5,320 nt of DNA from positions 1 to 5,320 of the forward strand of contig JBDIBF010000136.1 in NCBI GenBank assembly GCA_039812765.1, written 5' to 3'. This document shows positions 1 through 5,320 of this stretch, piece by piece. Under the pieces are notes generated by a model. The model worked only from the letters and a program-made list of their open reading frames with translations, made no database searches and was not told where the DNA came from. This DNA is from JADJVL01 sp039812765. Its GTDB lineage: Bacteria > Acidobacteriota > Holophagae > Holophagales > Holophagaceae. A program made the translations under genes and the position numbers. The stretch's first letter is position 1; each line of letters opens with the position of its first letter.

Positions 1-1
1 G

Positions 2-145
2 TTCCAGGCCGCCGACGCCATGGCCTTCGCGCGCTTCTACCACACCGCCACGGTCCTGCCGTCGGGACGGGTCCTCGTCCTCGGGGGCTTCAACACGCCC
101 GCCTCGAGCAGCGTCCTGGCCAGCGCGGAACGCTACGAGCCCTGA
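2..145 (+). CDS. Kelch-repeat protein, C-terminal fragment (5' end outside window)
   Basis: This is an open frame from the window edge to a TGA stop at 143-145, giving the last 47 residues of a larger protein. The fragment carries one recognisable kelch blade: 'YHTATVLPSGRVLVLGG' (residues 13-29, with the diagnostic double glycine at 28-29), then a short loop and 'LASAERYEP' at the very end. The His-Thr-Ala-Thr, Gly-Arg-Val-Leu-Val, Gly-Gly and Ala-Ser-Ala-Glu-x-Tyr-x-Pro spacing is typical of bacterial kelch/galactose-oxidase-like beta-propellers, in which such blades repeat in tandem. These proteins are often secreted or surface-exposed, but no export signal can be seen here because the N-terminus is missing. 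The function cannot be deduced beyond the propeller fold; binding or cell-surface roles are common in the family. The gene converges on the Omp85 gene with 7 bp between the stop codons. Confidence 0.8.
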   Translation, partial: FQAADAMAFARFYHTATVLPSGRVLVLGGFNTPASSSVLASAERYEP

Positions 146-154
146 ACCGGGCTC
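137..154. terminator. Hairpin spanning both convergent stop codons (possible weak bidirectional terminator)
   Basis: GAGCCC (137-142) and GGGCTC (149-154) form a perfect 6-bp inverted repeat around a 6-nt loop. The stem and loop include the TGA of the kelch gene (143-145) and two bases of the Omp85 stop (153-155 on the minus strand). Neither side has a run of T, so it is not a canonical intrinsic terminator. It could still stall or protect the 3' ends of the two convergent transcripts. In such GC-rich DNA a chance 6-bp stem is also possible. Confidence 0.3.
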
Positions 155-3100
155 AGAACTGGAAGCCCGCGGAGACCAGGATCCCCGTCAGGTCGGTCTG
201 CTCCTCCTCGCGGGTCCGCCGCTTCCCGAACAGCCGCTTGGCGTCGATGGCGTACTCGAGCTTGATGGGCAGCCCGAACTTGAGGATGAACCCCACCCCG
301 ACGGCGGTGCGGAAGGGAGGGTACGGCGGAGGGGTGCGGTAGGTGGGGTTGGAAGGGTCGGGATTGCGCTGCCCGGGGTGGATGGTGCGGTAGACCTGGC
401 CGCTGTCGATGAAGGTCTCGCCCCACAGCCAGGTCGCGTACAGCGGGAAGCGGTACTCCAGGTTCACCAGGGCCAGGGCCTGGCCGCCGGCGGGCACGTC
501 CAGGTACACCAGGTTGCCGTCGGGGCCCACCTTCTGGCGCCCCGTGGCGGGGTCGAGCTCCGGCACGGAGAGCCGGGGACCCAGGGCGTCCGGCTCGACG
601 CCGCGATGGGTGAAGGGGCCGCCGGCGAAGAAGCGCTCGGAGAGGGGGAACCGCTCGGCGGTGGAGGCGGTGGGGTTGGCCACGCCCAGCCGCAGGCCGA
701 GGACCGCGACCCCGCGGGACGCGTTCTGCCCCAGGGGCCAGTTCCACTGGTGGCGCGCGTCCAGCTTCACGAAGCTGGTGTTGCGCGACGTGCCGAAGAG
801 CTGGTTGGCGAACTCCATGCGCACCGAGAGGAAGGTGCCCCGGGTGGGATCGAAGGAGTTGTCCCGGGTATCCCGGACGAAGCGCGCGAAGGGGGCCGAG
901 ATCACCACGCGGCCATCGGGGAACTGGGAGTTCTTGAAGTAGTCTGGGTCCTCCGCCACCACCTGCAGGCCCACGTCCACCCGCTCGTAGCGGTGCCCGA
1001 CCTGGATCACCCGCTGGCCGTCCAGCCGCCAGTCGAAGGTGTTCAGGACCCTCCGCCGGCGGAACTCGTAGGTGTTCTGTCGCTCCACGATGTAGGCGGC
1101 CTCGATGCGGTACTGGGTGCGGTCCGGGACCCAGCCCCCCAGGAGGGCCGGCGAGAAGCGCGGGTCGGTGTAGCCCAGGGAGTAGATGTCGATGGACCGC
1201 GGAAACGCCCCGGTGGGAAAGGCCTCGCGCAGCCGCGCCGAATCGAGGGTGGCGTCGCTGGCCCGGAAGCCGAAGTCGATGCTCCGGCCCATGCCGCCGA
1301 CGTTGAGCCGCTGCACGCCGGAACCGATGTGGTAACCCTGGCTGCGGTCGTACCCGAAGCTGTGGCTGAAGACCCAGGGGCTGCGCTCGGTCACGCGCAG
1401 GGCCAGGCTGCCTTCCCCCTGCCCCGGGAGGCCTTCCAGGTCCACCCGCTGGAAGGCGCCGAGGTTCGCCACCCGGGCCTGGGCCTGCCCCAGCCCCTCG
1501 GGCGACAGGGGCTTGCCGGGCTCCAGCTCCGCCTCGCGGAGGATGGCCCAGGCACGGGTCCGGTCGCTGCCTTGGACCACCAGGCGTTCGATCCGGGTCC
1601 GCGGCGCGTCGGGGATGCCCACCCGGATGGCGAGGAACCCGTCGGTCTCGTCGAAGTCCAGGCTCTCCCGCCCCTTCTGGACGCCCAGCGCCGACAGGCG
1701 CGCCCGCATGGCCGCCACCGCGAGCACCAGGTCCCCTTTCACGTAGGGCAGCGGGGTGGCGGGCCGGAGGGTGACCGCCACGCGGCCGTCCCGGGCGGGC
1801 CCGCGCTCGAGGCGGGCCAGGGTCCCTGCCGCCGACGGGCGGTCGGACTCGAAGATGCGGACCGTGCCGTCCGCGGGCTCCTCGCTCCGGCGCCGGGGAG
1901 GACGCTCACCGAGGAGGGGCAGCAGGTCCTCGCCGAAGGCCCAGGCGTCGTAGGGCGCCGCGTCCGGCAGCTCGACCCGCACCTCCCGGACCAGGCGGCG
2001 CGGACCTTCCCGGATGGTGAGGACCTGCACCCAGCGCCCCTGCTCCCGCGCCGGGACGGCGCGGCGGACGCGGACCTCGCTGAAGCCGCGGCGGAGGTAG
2101 TGGGCCTTGACCCGGTCCTCCAGCCCCTGCAGGAGGTCGGGGTTCGCCTTCGGCGCGCCCCAGCCGCCGAACCAGCCGGTGGGGAGCCCCGCGGCCTCCC
2201 TCAGTTCCGACTCACCAATGGCCTCGTTCCCCTCGAAGCGCAGGGAGGCCACCACCACGGAAGGTCCCGGCCGGATGCTGTAGGTGATCCGCACCCGCTC
2301 GGGGCGGGCCTCCGTGCCCGCCACCACCTCCCGGCGATGGCTGACGGAGGGGTCGAGGCAACCCTGCTGGCGCAGGTACCGGAAGATCCGCCGGTCCCCC
2401 TCGTCCAGGAGCTCGGGACCATAGCGCTCGGCGCGGGACAGGGGCGCCAGGGCCTCGATGCCCCCGAAGCCGAGGGCCCCGCCCTCGGACCGCAGTTCCA
2501 CCACGGGACCCGGCTGGACCTGGAGCCTCAGGCTCCCGTCCCCGCGGTACTGGAGCTCGGCGCGCCACTCGTAGCGGTGGTCCTTGAGGAAGCGCTTGCG
2601 CAGCCGTGCCAGGGCCTCCCGCCGGAAGGCCAGGGTCCACAGCGTCTTCCCGGGTTCCGCGCCCACGAGCTTCCAGAGCGCCGCCGCCCCGTAGGGTCCA
2701 GCCTCCCCCTCCAGCTCCAGGGCGGTGATCCGGGAGGGGGCGCCGCGCCGGACCGTGAACACGAGGCCGGTGCCGCCTCCGGTGGCTTCCACGGCCACGG
2801 TGGCGGAGGGGAAGCCCGCGGCCCGCAGCACCTGCTCCGCCCGGTCCCGCCAGGCCTCCCGCCGGGCTAGGCCGGCGCGGACACCCTTGCGCACCTCCGG
2901 GAAGATGGTCCGCGCGGAGGGGCCGGAGGCCGATCCCTCGTCGCGTACGCTCCAGGATCCCAGCACCGGCCAGGGCGTCAGGCGGATGCGCGCGACGCCG
3001 CCCGCCTGGGCCTCCACTTCCACCCCGCTGAACCGGTCGGTGGCGCGGACCGCTTCGAGGGCCGGCCCAAGGGCCTCGGGGCCGGGGACCCGGCCCGCCG

Positions 3101-3263
3101 CGGCGGCGGCGAAGGCCCGGTCATCGGGGGTCCCGCCGAGGAACTCCAGCCGCAGGCCCGGGGCCGGAGGCTCCTGGGCGGCCGCGGCGACGCCCAGGAG
3201 CGCCAGCGCCGCCAACCGGACGGCGCCGGGGGCGGCCCTCCGGGACGGGGCGTCGGGAGCCAC
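153..3263 (-). CDS. Omp85/BamA-TamA family outer-membrane protein with a long POTRA array
   Basis: This 1036-residue protein is predicted to insert or export proteins (or possibly lipids) at the outer membrane. A GTG start is chosen: no alternative start fits the signal peptide, and GAGGGGG lies just upstream. Residues 1-29 look like a Sec signal peptide: R8-R9, a hydrophobic Ala/Leu stretch 16-29, and probable cleavage after A29. Residues ~35-627 are periplasmic and read as about six or seven POTRA-like units. The clearest are ~335-419 ('VASLRFEGNEAIGESELREA', ending 'VLTIREGP') and ~556-627 ('RIERLVVQGSDRTRA', ending 'LALRVTERSP'). From ~630 to the end comes a 16-strand-type Omp85 barrel. 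It has 'FVRDTRDNSFDPTRGTFLSV' (794-813), a loop-6-like 'GGPFTHRG' (881-888, where most members have VRG[YF]), and a C-terminal '...SAGFQF' with the final Phe expected of barrel proteins. BamA usually has five POTRAs and about 800 residues, TamA three and about 580, so this one is long. No bam, skp or lpx neighbours are seen, so it is more likely an accessory Omp85 than the essential BamA. It follows the STAS gene by 8 bp. Confidence 0.9.
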   Translation of the reverse strand: MAPDAPSRRAAPGAVRLAALALLGVAAAAQEPPAPGLRLEFLGGTPDDRAFAAAAAGRVPGPEALGPALEAVRATDRFSGVEVEAQAGGVARIRLTPWPVLGSWSVRDEGSASGPSARTIFPEVRKGVRAGLARREAWRDRAEQVLRAAGFPSATVAVEATGGGTGLVFTVRRGAPSRITALELEGEAGPYGAAALWKLVGAEPGKTLWTLAFRREALARLRKRFLKDHRYEWRAELQYRGDGSLRLQVQPGPVVELRSEGGALGFGGIEALAPLSRAERYGPELLDEGDRRIFRYLRQQGCLDPSVSHRREVVAGTEARPERVRITYSIRPGPSVVVASLRFEGNEAIGESELREAAGLPTGWFGGWGAPKANPDLLQGLEDRVKAHYLRRGFSEVRVRRAVPAREQGRWVQVLTIREGPRRLVREVRVELPDAAPYDAWAFGEDLLPLLGERPPRRRSEEPADGTVRIFESDRPSAAGTLARLERGPARDGRVAVTLRPATPLPYVKGDLVLAVAAMRARLSALGVQKGRESLDFDETDGFLAIRVGIPDAPRTRIERLVVQGSDRTRAWAILREAELEPGKPLSPEGLGQAQARVANLGAFQRVDLEGLPGQGEGSLALRVTERSPWVFSHSFGYDRSQGYHIGSGVQRLNVGGMGRSIDFGFRASDATLDSARLREAFPTGAFPRSIDIYSLGYTDPRFSPALLGGWVPDRTQYRIEAAYIVERQNTYEFRRRRVLNTFDWRLDGQRVIQVGHRYERVDVGLQVVAEDPDYFKNSQFPDGRVVISAPFARFVRDTRDNSFDPTRGTFLSVRMEFANQLFGTSRNTSFVKLDARHQWNWPLGQNASRGVAVLGLRLGVANPTASTAERFPLSERFFAGGPFTHRGVEPDALGPRLSVPELDPATGRQKVGPDGNLVYLDVPAGGQALALVNLEYRFPLYATWLWGETFIDSGQVYRTIHPGQRNPDPSNPTYRTPPPYPPFRTAVGVGFILKFGLPIKLEYAIDAKRLFGKRRTREEEQTDLTGILVSAGFQF

Positions 3264-3274
3264 CGTCCCCCTCA
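3261..3274 (-). promoter_or_regulatory. Shine-Dalgarno and GTG start overlapping the STAS stop codon
   Basis: On the minus strand the sequence reads TGAGGGGGACGGTG. The STAS stop TGA (3272-3274) supplies the first bases of a GAGGGGG ribosome-binding site placed just before the GTG start (3261-3263). Termination of the STAS gene and initiation of the Omp85 gene are therefore likely coupled. This supports both the GTG start and the operon. Confidence 0.65.
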
Positions 3275-3607
3275 GAAGGCGGCGAGGGACTCTTCCTCGG
3301 TGTCCTTCACGTCGAAGACGGAGTGGAGGCTGGTCATGGTGATGAGGCTGAAGATGCGGCTGTTCATCCCGCAGATCTTCAATTCGCCGCCCTTGTTCTT
3401 GATGCTGGTGTAGCAGCCCACCAGCTCGCCCACGCCCGACGAGTCGAGGTAGCTCACCTTCGAGAAGTTGATCAGCACCTTCCGGCCGCCCTGCTCGAGG
3501 GCCGTGCGGACGGCCTCGCCCAGCTCCTGGTCGCCGTCGCCCAGGGTGATCTTGCCCTCGGGGTAGAGGATCGTCACGTCGTTGTGGGTGCGGGTGGTCA
3601 TTTTCAT
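3272..3607 (-). CDS. STAS-domain protein, anti-sigma factor antagonist type (SpoIIAA/RsbV-like)
   Basis: This is a 111-residue single-domain protein, the usual length for SpoIIAA/RsbV-type antagonists. These bind an anti-sigma kinase (SpoIIAB/RsbW type) when unphosphorylated and release the sigma factor; phosphorylation of a conserved serine switches them off. The landmark is 'YLDSSGVGELVG' (53-64), in which the second serine, S57, aligns with the phosphorylated serine of SpoIIAA. Upstream, 'VTILYPEGKITLGD' (11-24) is the typical first strand pair, and 'VLINFSKVSYLDSSG' follows helix 1. The tail '...VKDTEEESLAAF' is acidic. The ATG at 3605-3607 is chosen because GAGG lies six bases upstream; a second ATG two codons in is possible, and a longer frame back to 3670 would run through the promoter. 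It is the first gene of a two-gene operon with the Omp85 gene. No anti-sigma kinase or PP2C phosphatase is in the window. An MlaB-like role in lipid transport is an alternative suggested by the Omp85 neighbour, but the DSSG motif favours the RsbV type. Confidence 0.88.
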   Translation of the reverse strand: MKMTTRTHNDVTILYPEGKITLGDGDQELGEAVRTALEQGGRKVLINFSKVSYLDSSGVGELVGCYTSIKNKGGELKICGMNSRIFSLITMTSLHSVFDVKDTEEESLAAF

Positions 3608-3632
3608 CGGGCGCCTCGCGGGTTGTTCCGGG

Positions 3633-3660
3633 AGTGTATCAACCGGACGCTGCAAGGCAA
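3633..3660 (-). promoter_or_regulatory. Putative sigma-70-type promoter of the STAS-Omp85 operon
   Basis: On the minus strand a -35-like TTGCCT (3655-3660) and a -10-like TACACT (3633-3638) are separated by 16 bp, each matching the consensus at four of six positions. Initiation would be expected near 3626, leaving a leader of about 20 nt that contains the GAGG ribosome-binding site before the ATG at 3607. The region is locally less GC-rich than the flanking genes, as expected for a promoter. No operator repeat is evident. Confidence 0.45.
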
Positions 3661-3683
3661 TAGCACGCACTGGTTTCCGCCGC

Positions 3684-3689
3684 TATGCT
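3684..3689 (+). promoter_or_regulatory. Possible -10 element for the receiver-DHp gene
   Basis: TATGCT matches the -10 consensus at four of six positions and sits 28 bp before the ATG at 3718, which would give a leader of roughly 22 nt. No good -35 hexamer is found at 16-18 bp, so an activator or another sigma factor may be needed, or the site may be fortuitous. If real, it excludes the alternative start at 3685, which lies inside it. Confidence 0.28.
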
Positions 3690-3717
3690 GCCAGTTCACC
3701 TCCCTTCCCCCGGACCG

Positions 3718-4449
3718 ATGACCAACCCTTTCGAACCGACCCTCGGCGCCCCGGGCCACATCCTCGTGGTGGACGACCAGCCCGACAACCTCCGGGTGCT
3801 GAGCCTGGAACTGCGCGGCCAGCCCTTCGTGCTGACCCTGGCCGCCGGCGCCGAGGAGGCTCTCACCTACGCCGGACGGCAGGCCTTCGAAGGGATCCTC
3901 CTGGACGTCAGCCTCCCGGGGGTGGACGGCGTCGAGCTCTGCCGGCGCCTCCACGAGCTGCCCCTGAATGCCCGGACGCCGGTGATCTTCCTCAGCGCGC
4001 TGCGCGTGGGCGACGAGTGGGTGGCCCGCGGCCTGGAGGCCGGGGGGCTGGACTACCTCACCAAGCCCTACGCCTTCCAAGAGCTGCTGGCCAAGCTCAA
4101 GCTGATGGTGCGGCTCGGGCGCCAGGAGCAGGCCCTGCTCCGGGAGGCCCGCCAGCGCACCCTCCTTGAGGTGGCCGGCGGCGCCGCCCACGAGTTGGCC
4201 CAGCCCCTGGCCACCGCCCGCATCCTCGCCGACCTCCTGGTGGACGGGGGTGGTGCCCTCAGCCTCCAGCAGGCCCGGGCCCTGCGGGACAGCCTCGACC
4301 ACGCGTGCACCATCCTGCGGAAGTTGCAGGACCTGGACGGCTACGCCACCAAACCCTACGCCCGGGGGGACATCATGGACCTCGGGGAGGCTGAGCCCGG
4401 CGAGACCACCGCGGCCATCCCCCTCCAACTGGACCTGCCGGGCGCCTGA
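3718..4449 (+). CDS. Response regulator: receiver domain plus histidine-kinase-like DHp domain, no ATPase domain
   Basis: This is a 243-residue cytoplasmic two-component protein. Residues ~13-132 are a complete receiver: acidic pair D19-D20 in 'ILVVDDQPDN', phosphoacceptor D63 in 'ILLDVSLPGVDG', switch Ser S93 in 'VIFLSAL', and K116 in 'YLTKPYAFQELLAKL'. A helical linker (~133-150) leads into an H-box-like segment 'GGAAHELAQPLATARILAD' (154-172), with H158-E159 as in HisKA domains. A second helix follows (~183-207, 'LQQARALRDSLDHACTIL'), making a DHp-like pair. The protein then ends about 35 residues later with no N, G1 or G2 boxes, so it cannot bind ATP as a kinase. It may pass phosphate between partners, as Hpt or Spo0B-type proteins do, or dimerise with a kinase. 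The ATG at 3718 is chosen over 3685 because the receiver begins soon after it and 3685 overlaps a possible -10. The Shine-Dalgarno is very weak (GGA at 3712-3714 in a pyrimidine-rich leader). The gene is divergent from the STAS operon; ispG starts 59 bp downstream. Confidence 0.87.
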   Translation: MTNPFEPTLGAPGHILVVDDQPDNLRVLSLELRGQPFVLTLAAGAEEALTYAGRQAFEGILLDVSLPGVDGVELCRRLHELPLNARTPVIFLSALRVGDEWVARGLEAGGLDYLTKPYAFQELLAKLKLMVRLGRQEQALLREARQRTLLEVAGGAAHELAQPLATARILADLLVDGGGALSLQQARALRDSLDHACTILRKLQDLDGYATKPYARGDIMDLGEAEPGETTAAIPLQLDLPGA

Positions 4450-4469
4450 GGGCGGCGGTCCAGGCGCGC

Positions 4470-4475
4470 TAGACT
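4470..4475 (+). promoter_or_regulatory. Possible -10 element upstream of ispG
   Basis: TAGACT matches the -10 consensus at four of six positions, including the invariant TA and final T, and lies 33 bp before the ispG ATG. The best -35 candidate is CTGAGG (4446-4451) at 18 bp, which is poor and overlaps the stop of the upstream gene. ispG could instead be transcribed by read-through from the receiver-DHp gene, since no convincing terminator separates them. Confidence 0.3.
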
Positions 4476-4500
4476 GGAGGTTCCGGCCCTCGGGCCGCGC

Positions 4501-4504
4501 GAGG
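4501..4504 (+). promoter_or_regulatory. Ribosome-binding site of ispG
   Basis: GAGG is followed by four C residues and then the ATG at 4509. The spacing is short but usable. It supports 4509 as the start, which also puts the conserved IspG N-terminus at the usual distance. Confidence 0.45.
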
Positions 4505-4508
4505 CCCC

Positions 4509-5320
4509 ATGTCCGACCAGCTCCAGCCCCTGTCCCCGAGGCGAAGGACCCGCCAGATCATGGTGGGCAAGGTGCCCGTGGGCGGGGACGCCCCCATCAC
4601 CGTCCAGAGCATGACCAAGACCGACACCCGGGACGTGGAGGCCACCGTCGCCCAGATCTACAGCTACGCCAACGCCGGCTGCGAGATCGTGCGGGTGAGC
4701 GTCCCCACCAAGAAGGCCGGGGAAGTCTTCCACGAGATTACCGCCCGGTCGCCCATCCCGGTGGTGGCGGACATCCACTTCGACTACCGCCTGGCCCTGG
4801 TGGCCGCCGACGGCGGCGCCGCCTGCCTGCGCATCAACCCCGGCAACATCGGCGGCCAGGACCGGGTCCGCGCGGTGGTGGACAAGGCCGGCGAGAAGGG
4901 CATCCCCATCCGCATCGGCGTGAACGGGGGCAGCCTCGAGAAGGACCTGCTGGAGAAGTTCGGCACCGCCACCCCCGAGGCCATGGTGGAGAGCGCCCTG
5001 CGCCACCTGGAGATGCTGGAGAAGGAAGGCTTCACCAACACCAAGATCAGCCTCAAGGCCAGCGACGTGGTGCGCACGGTGCAGGCCTACCGGCTCCTCG
5101 CCAGGCAGGTGGACTATCCCTTCCACCTGGGCGTCACCGAGGCGGGCACGCCCTTCGGCGGCACCATCCGGTCCAGCATCGGCATGGGCATCCTCCTGGG
5201 CGAAGGCATCGGCGACACCATCCGCGTCTCCCTCACCGGCGACGGCGAGGAGGAGTGCCGCGTCGGGCACGAGATGCTGCGGGCCCTGGCGCTGCGCGAA
5301 GGCGGCATCCGCATGGTGAG
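4509..5320 (+). CDS. ispG: 4-hydroxy-3-methylbut-2-enyl diphosphate synthase IspG (GcpE), N-terminal 270 residues (3' end outside window)
   Basis: IspG converts 2-C-methyl-D-erythritol 2,4-cyclodiphosphate to HMBPP, the penultimate step of the MEP isoprenoid pathway, in the cytoplasm with a [4Fe-4S] cluster. The visible part is the TIM-barrel domain, with family motifs in order: 'VQSMTKTDTRDVEAT' (32-46), 'IVRVSVPTKKA' (60-70), 'PVVADIHFDYRLAL' (84-97), 'LRINPGNIGG' (107-116), 'IRIGVNGGSLEKDLL' (134-148), 'KISLKASDV' (179-187), 'FHLGVTEAG' (205-213), 'RSSIGMG' (221-227) and 'GIGDTIRVSLTGD' (233-245). The frame runs off the window before the CPxCGR-type cysteine region that binds the cluster, so catalytic completeness cannot be judged. 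Bacterial two-domain IspG proteins are usually about 350-420 residues, so 80 or more residues are missing. Nothing suggests a pseudogene. The upstream neighbour is unrelated in function, so ispG is probably an independent housekeeping unit or the distal gene of a read-through transcript. Confidence 0.95.
   Translation, partial: MSDQLQPLSPRRRTRQIMVGKVPVGGDAPITVQSMTKTDTRDVEATVAQIYSYANAGCEIVRVSVPTKKAGEVFHEITARSPIPVVADIHFDYRLALVAADGGAACLRINPGNIGGQDRVRAVVDKAGEKGIPIRIGVNGGSLEKDLLEKFGTATPEAMVESALRHLEMLEKEGFTNTKISLKASDVVRTVQAYRLLARQVDYPFHLGVTEAGTPFGGTIRSSIGMGILLGEGIGDTIRVSLTGDGEEECRVGHEMLRALALREGGIRMV

Noticed and set aside
378..2870. An 830-codon open frame on the plus strand, antisense to the Omp85 gene
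   Set aside because: It mirrors the Omp85 codons in GC-rich DNA. The product is dominated by Gly, Ala, His, Gln, Val and Pro with no recognisable domain, while the opposite strand has a signal peptide, POTRA units and a barrel.
2725..3342. A 205-codon plus-strand frame over the Omp85 N-terminus and the STAS C-terminus
   Set aside because: The product is an Arg/Ala/Pro/Ser-rich shadow with no domain, and it overlaps two well-supported minus-strand genes.
3608..3670. N-terminal extension of the STAS protein to an ATG at 3670
   Set aside because: The extra 21 residues do not belong to the STAS fold, they cover the best promoter candidate, and the ATG at 3607 has a well-spaced GAGG upstream.
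3685..3717. Start of the receiver-DHp protein at 3685
   Set aside because: There is no ribosome-binding site, the ATG lies inside a possible -10 hexamer, and the 11 extra residues are not part of the receiver domain.
3604..4428. A 274-codon minus-strand frame across the receiver-DHp gene
   Set aside because: It is a low-complexity shadow frame with no motif. It would overlap a gene with complete receiver-domain motifs and run through the divergent promoter region.
4442..4467. Inverted repeat GCGCCT / AGGCGC after the receiver-DHp gene as an intrinsic terminator
   Set aside because: The loop is 14 nt, the 6-bp stem overlaps the stop codon, and no T-run follows, so it is not distinguishable from chance pairing in GC-rich sequence.
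4356..5270. A 304-codon minus-strand frame opposite ispG
   Set aside because: It is antisense to a gene with full family motifs. Its composition (Ala, Gly, His, Asp, Val) is that of a complementary shadow of GC-rich codons.

Overview
The window is GC-rich DNA from a Gram-negative (diderm) bacterium. An outer-membrane Omp85 barrel protein with a signal peptide shows the diderm envelope, and ispG shows the MEP isoprenoid pathway. The strong G/C third-position bias, the kelch repeat of the 'YHTATVLPSGRVLVLGG' type and the style of the signalling proteins would fit an Acidobacteriota member of the Holophaga/Geothrix kind, or a myxobacterium-like lineage. That placement is an impression from sequence style, not a demonstrated assignment.

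Layout: (1) 2-145, + strand, the last 47 codons of a kelch-repeat protein. (2) 153-3263, - strand, a 1036-residue Omp85/BamA-TamA-family protein, convergent with the kelch gene and only 7 bp from it. (3) 3272-3607, - strand, a 111-residue STAS protein of the anti-sigma-factor-antagonist type, 8 bp upstream of the Omp85 gene and almost certainly in the same transcript. (4) 3608-3717, a 110-bp divergent intergenic region with a plausible promoter for the STAS-Omp85 operon and a weaker one for the next gene. (5) 3718-4449, + strand, a 243-residue protein with a complete receiver domain followed by a histidine-kinase-like phosphoacceptor helix pair and no ATPase domain. (6) 4509 to the window end, + strand, the first 270 codons of ispG, cut before its iron-sulfur cysteine region.

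Possible joint function: the STAS protein and the Omp85 protein are translationally close and probably co-regulated. The receiver-DHp protein is divergently transcribed from the same short spacer. A working inference is a small signalling and envelope-biogenesis locus in which phospho-signalling proteins sit beside an outer-membrane assembly or transport factor. No kinase or phosphatase partner for the STAS protein and no ATPase for the DHp domain lies in the window, so the link rests on gene order alone. ispG is a housekeeping gene and probably has its own promoter or is read through from the receiver gene.

I found no tRNA, rRNA, CRISPR array, insertion sequence or attachment site. All intergenic stretches are shorter than 300 bp. 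The clearest unusual items are the ATPase-less receiver-DHp protein and the STAS-Omp85 pairing. I do not see firm evidence of a wholly new system.
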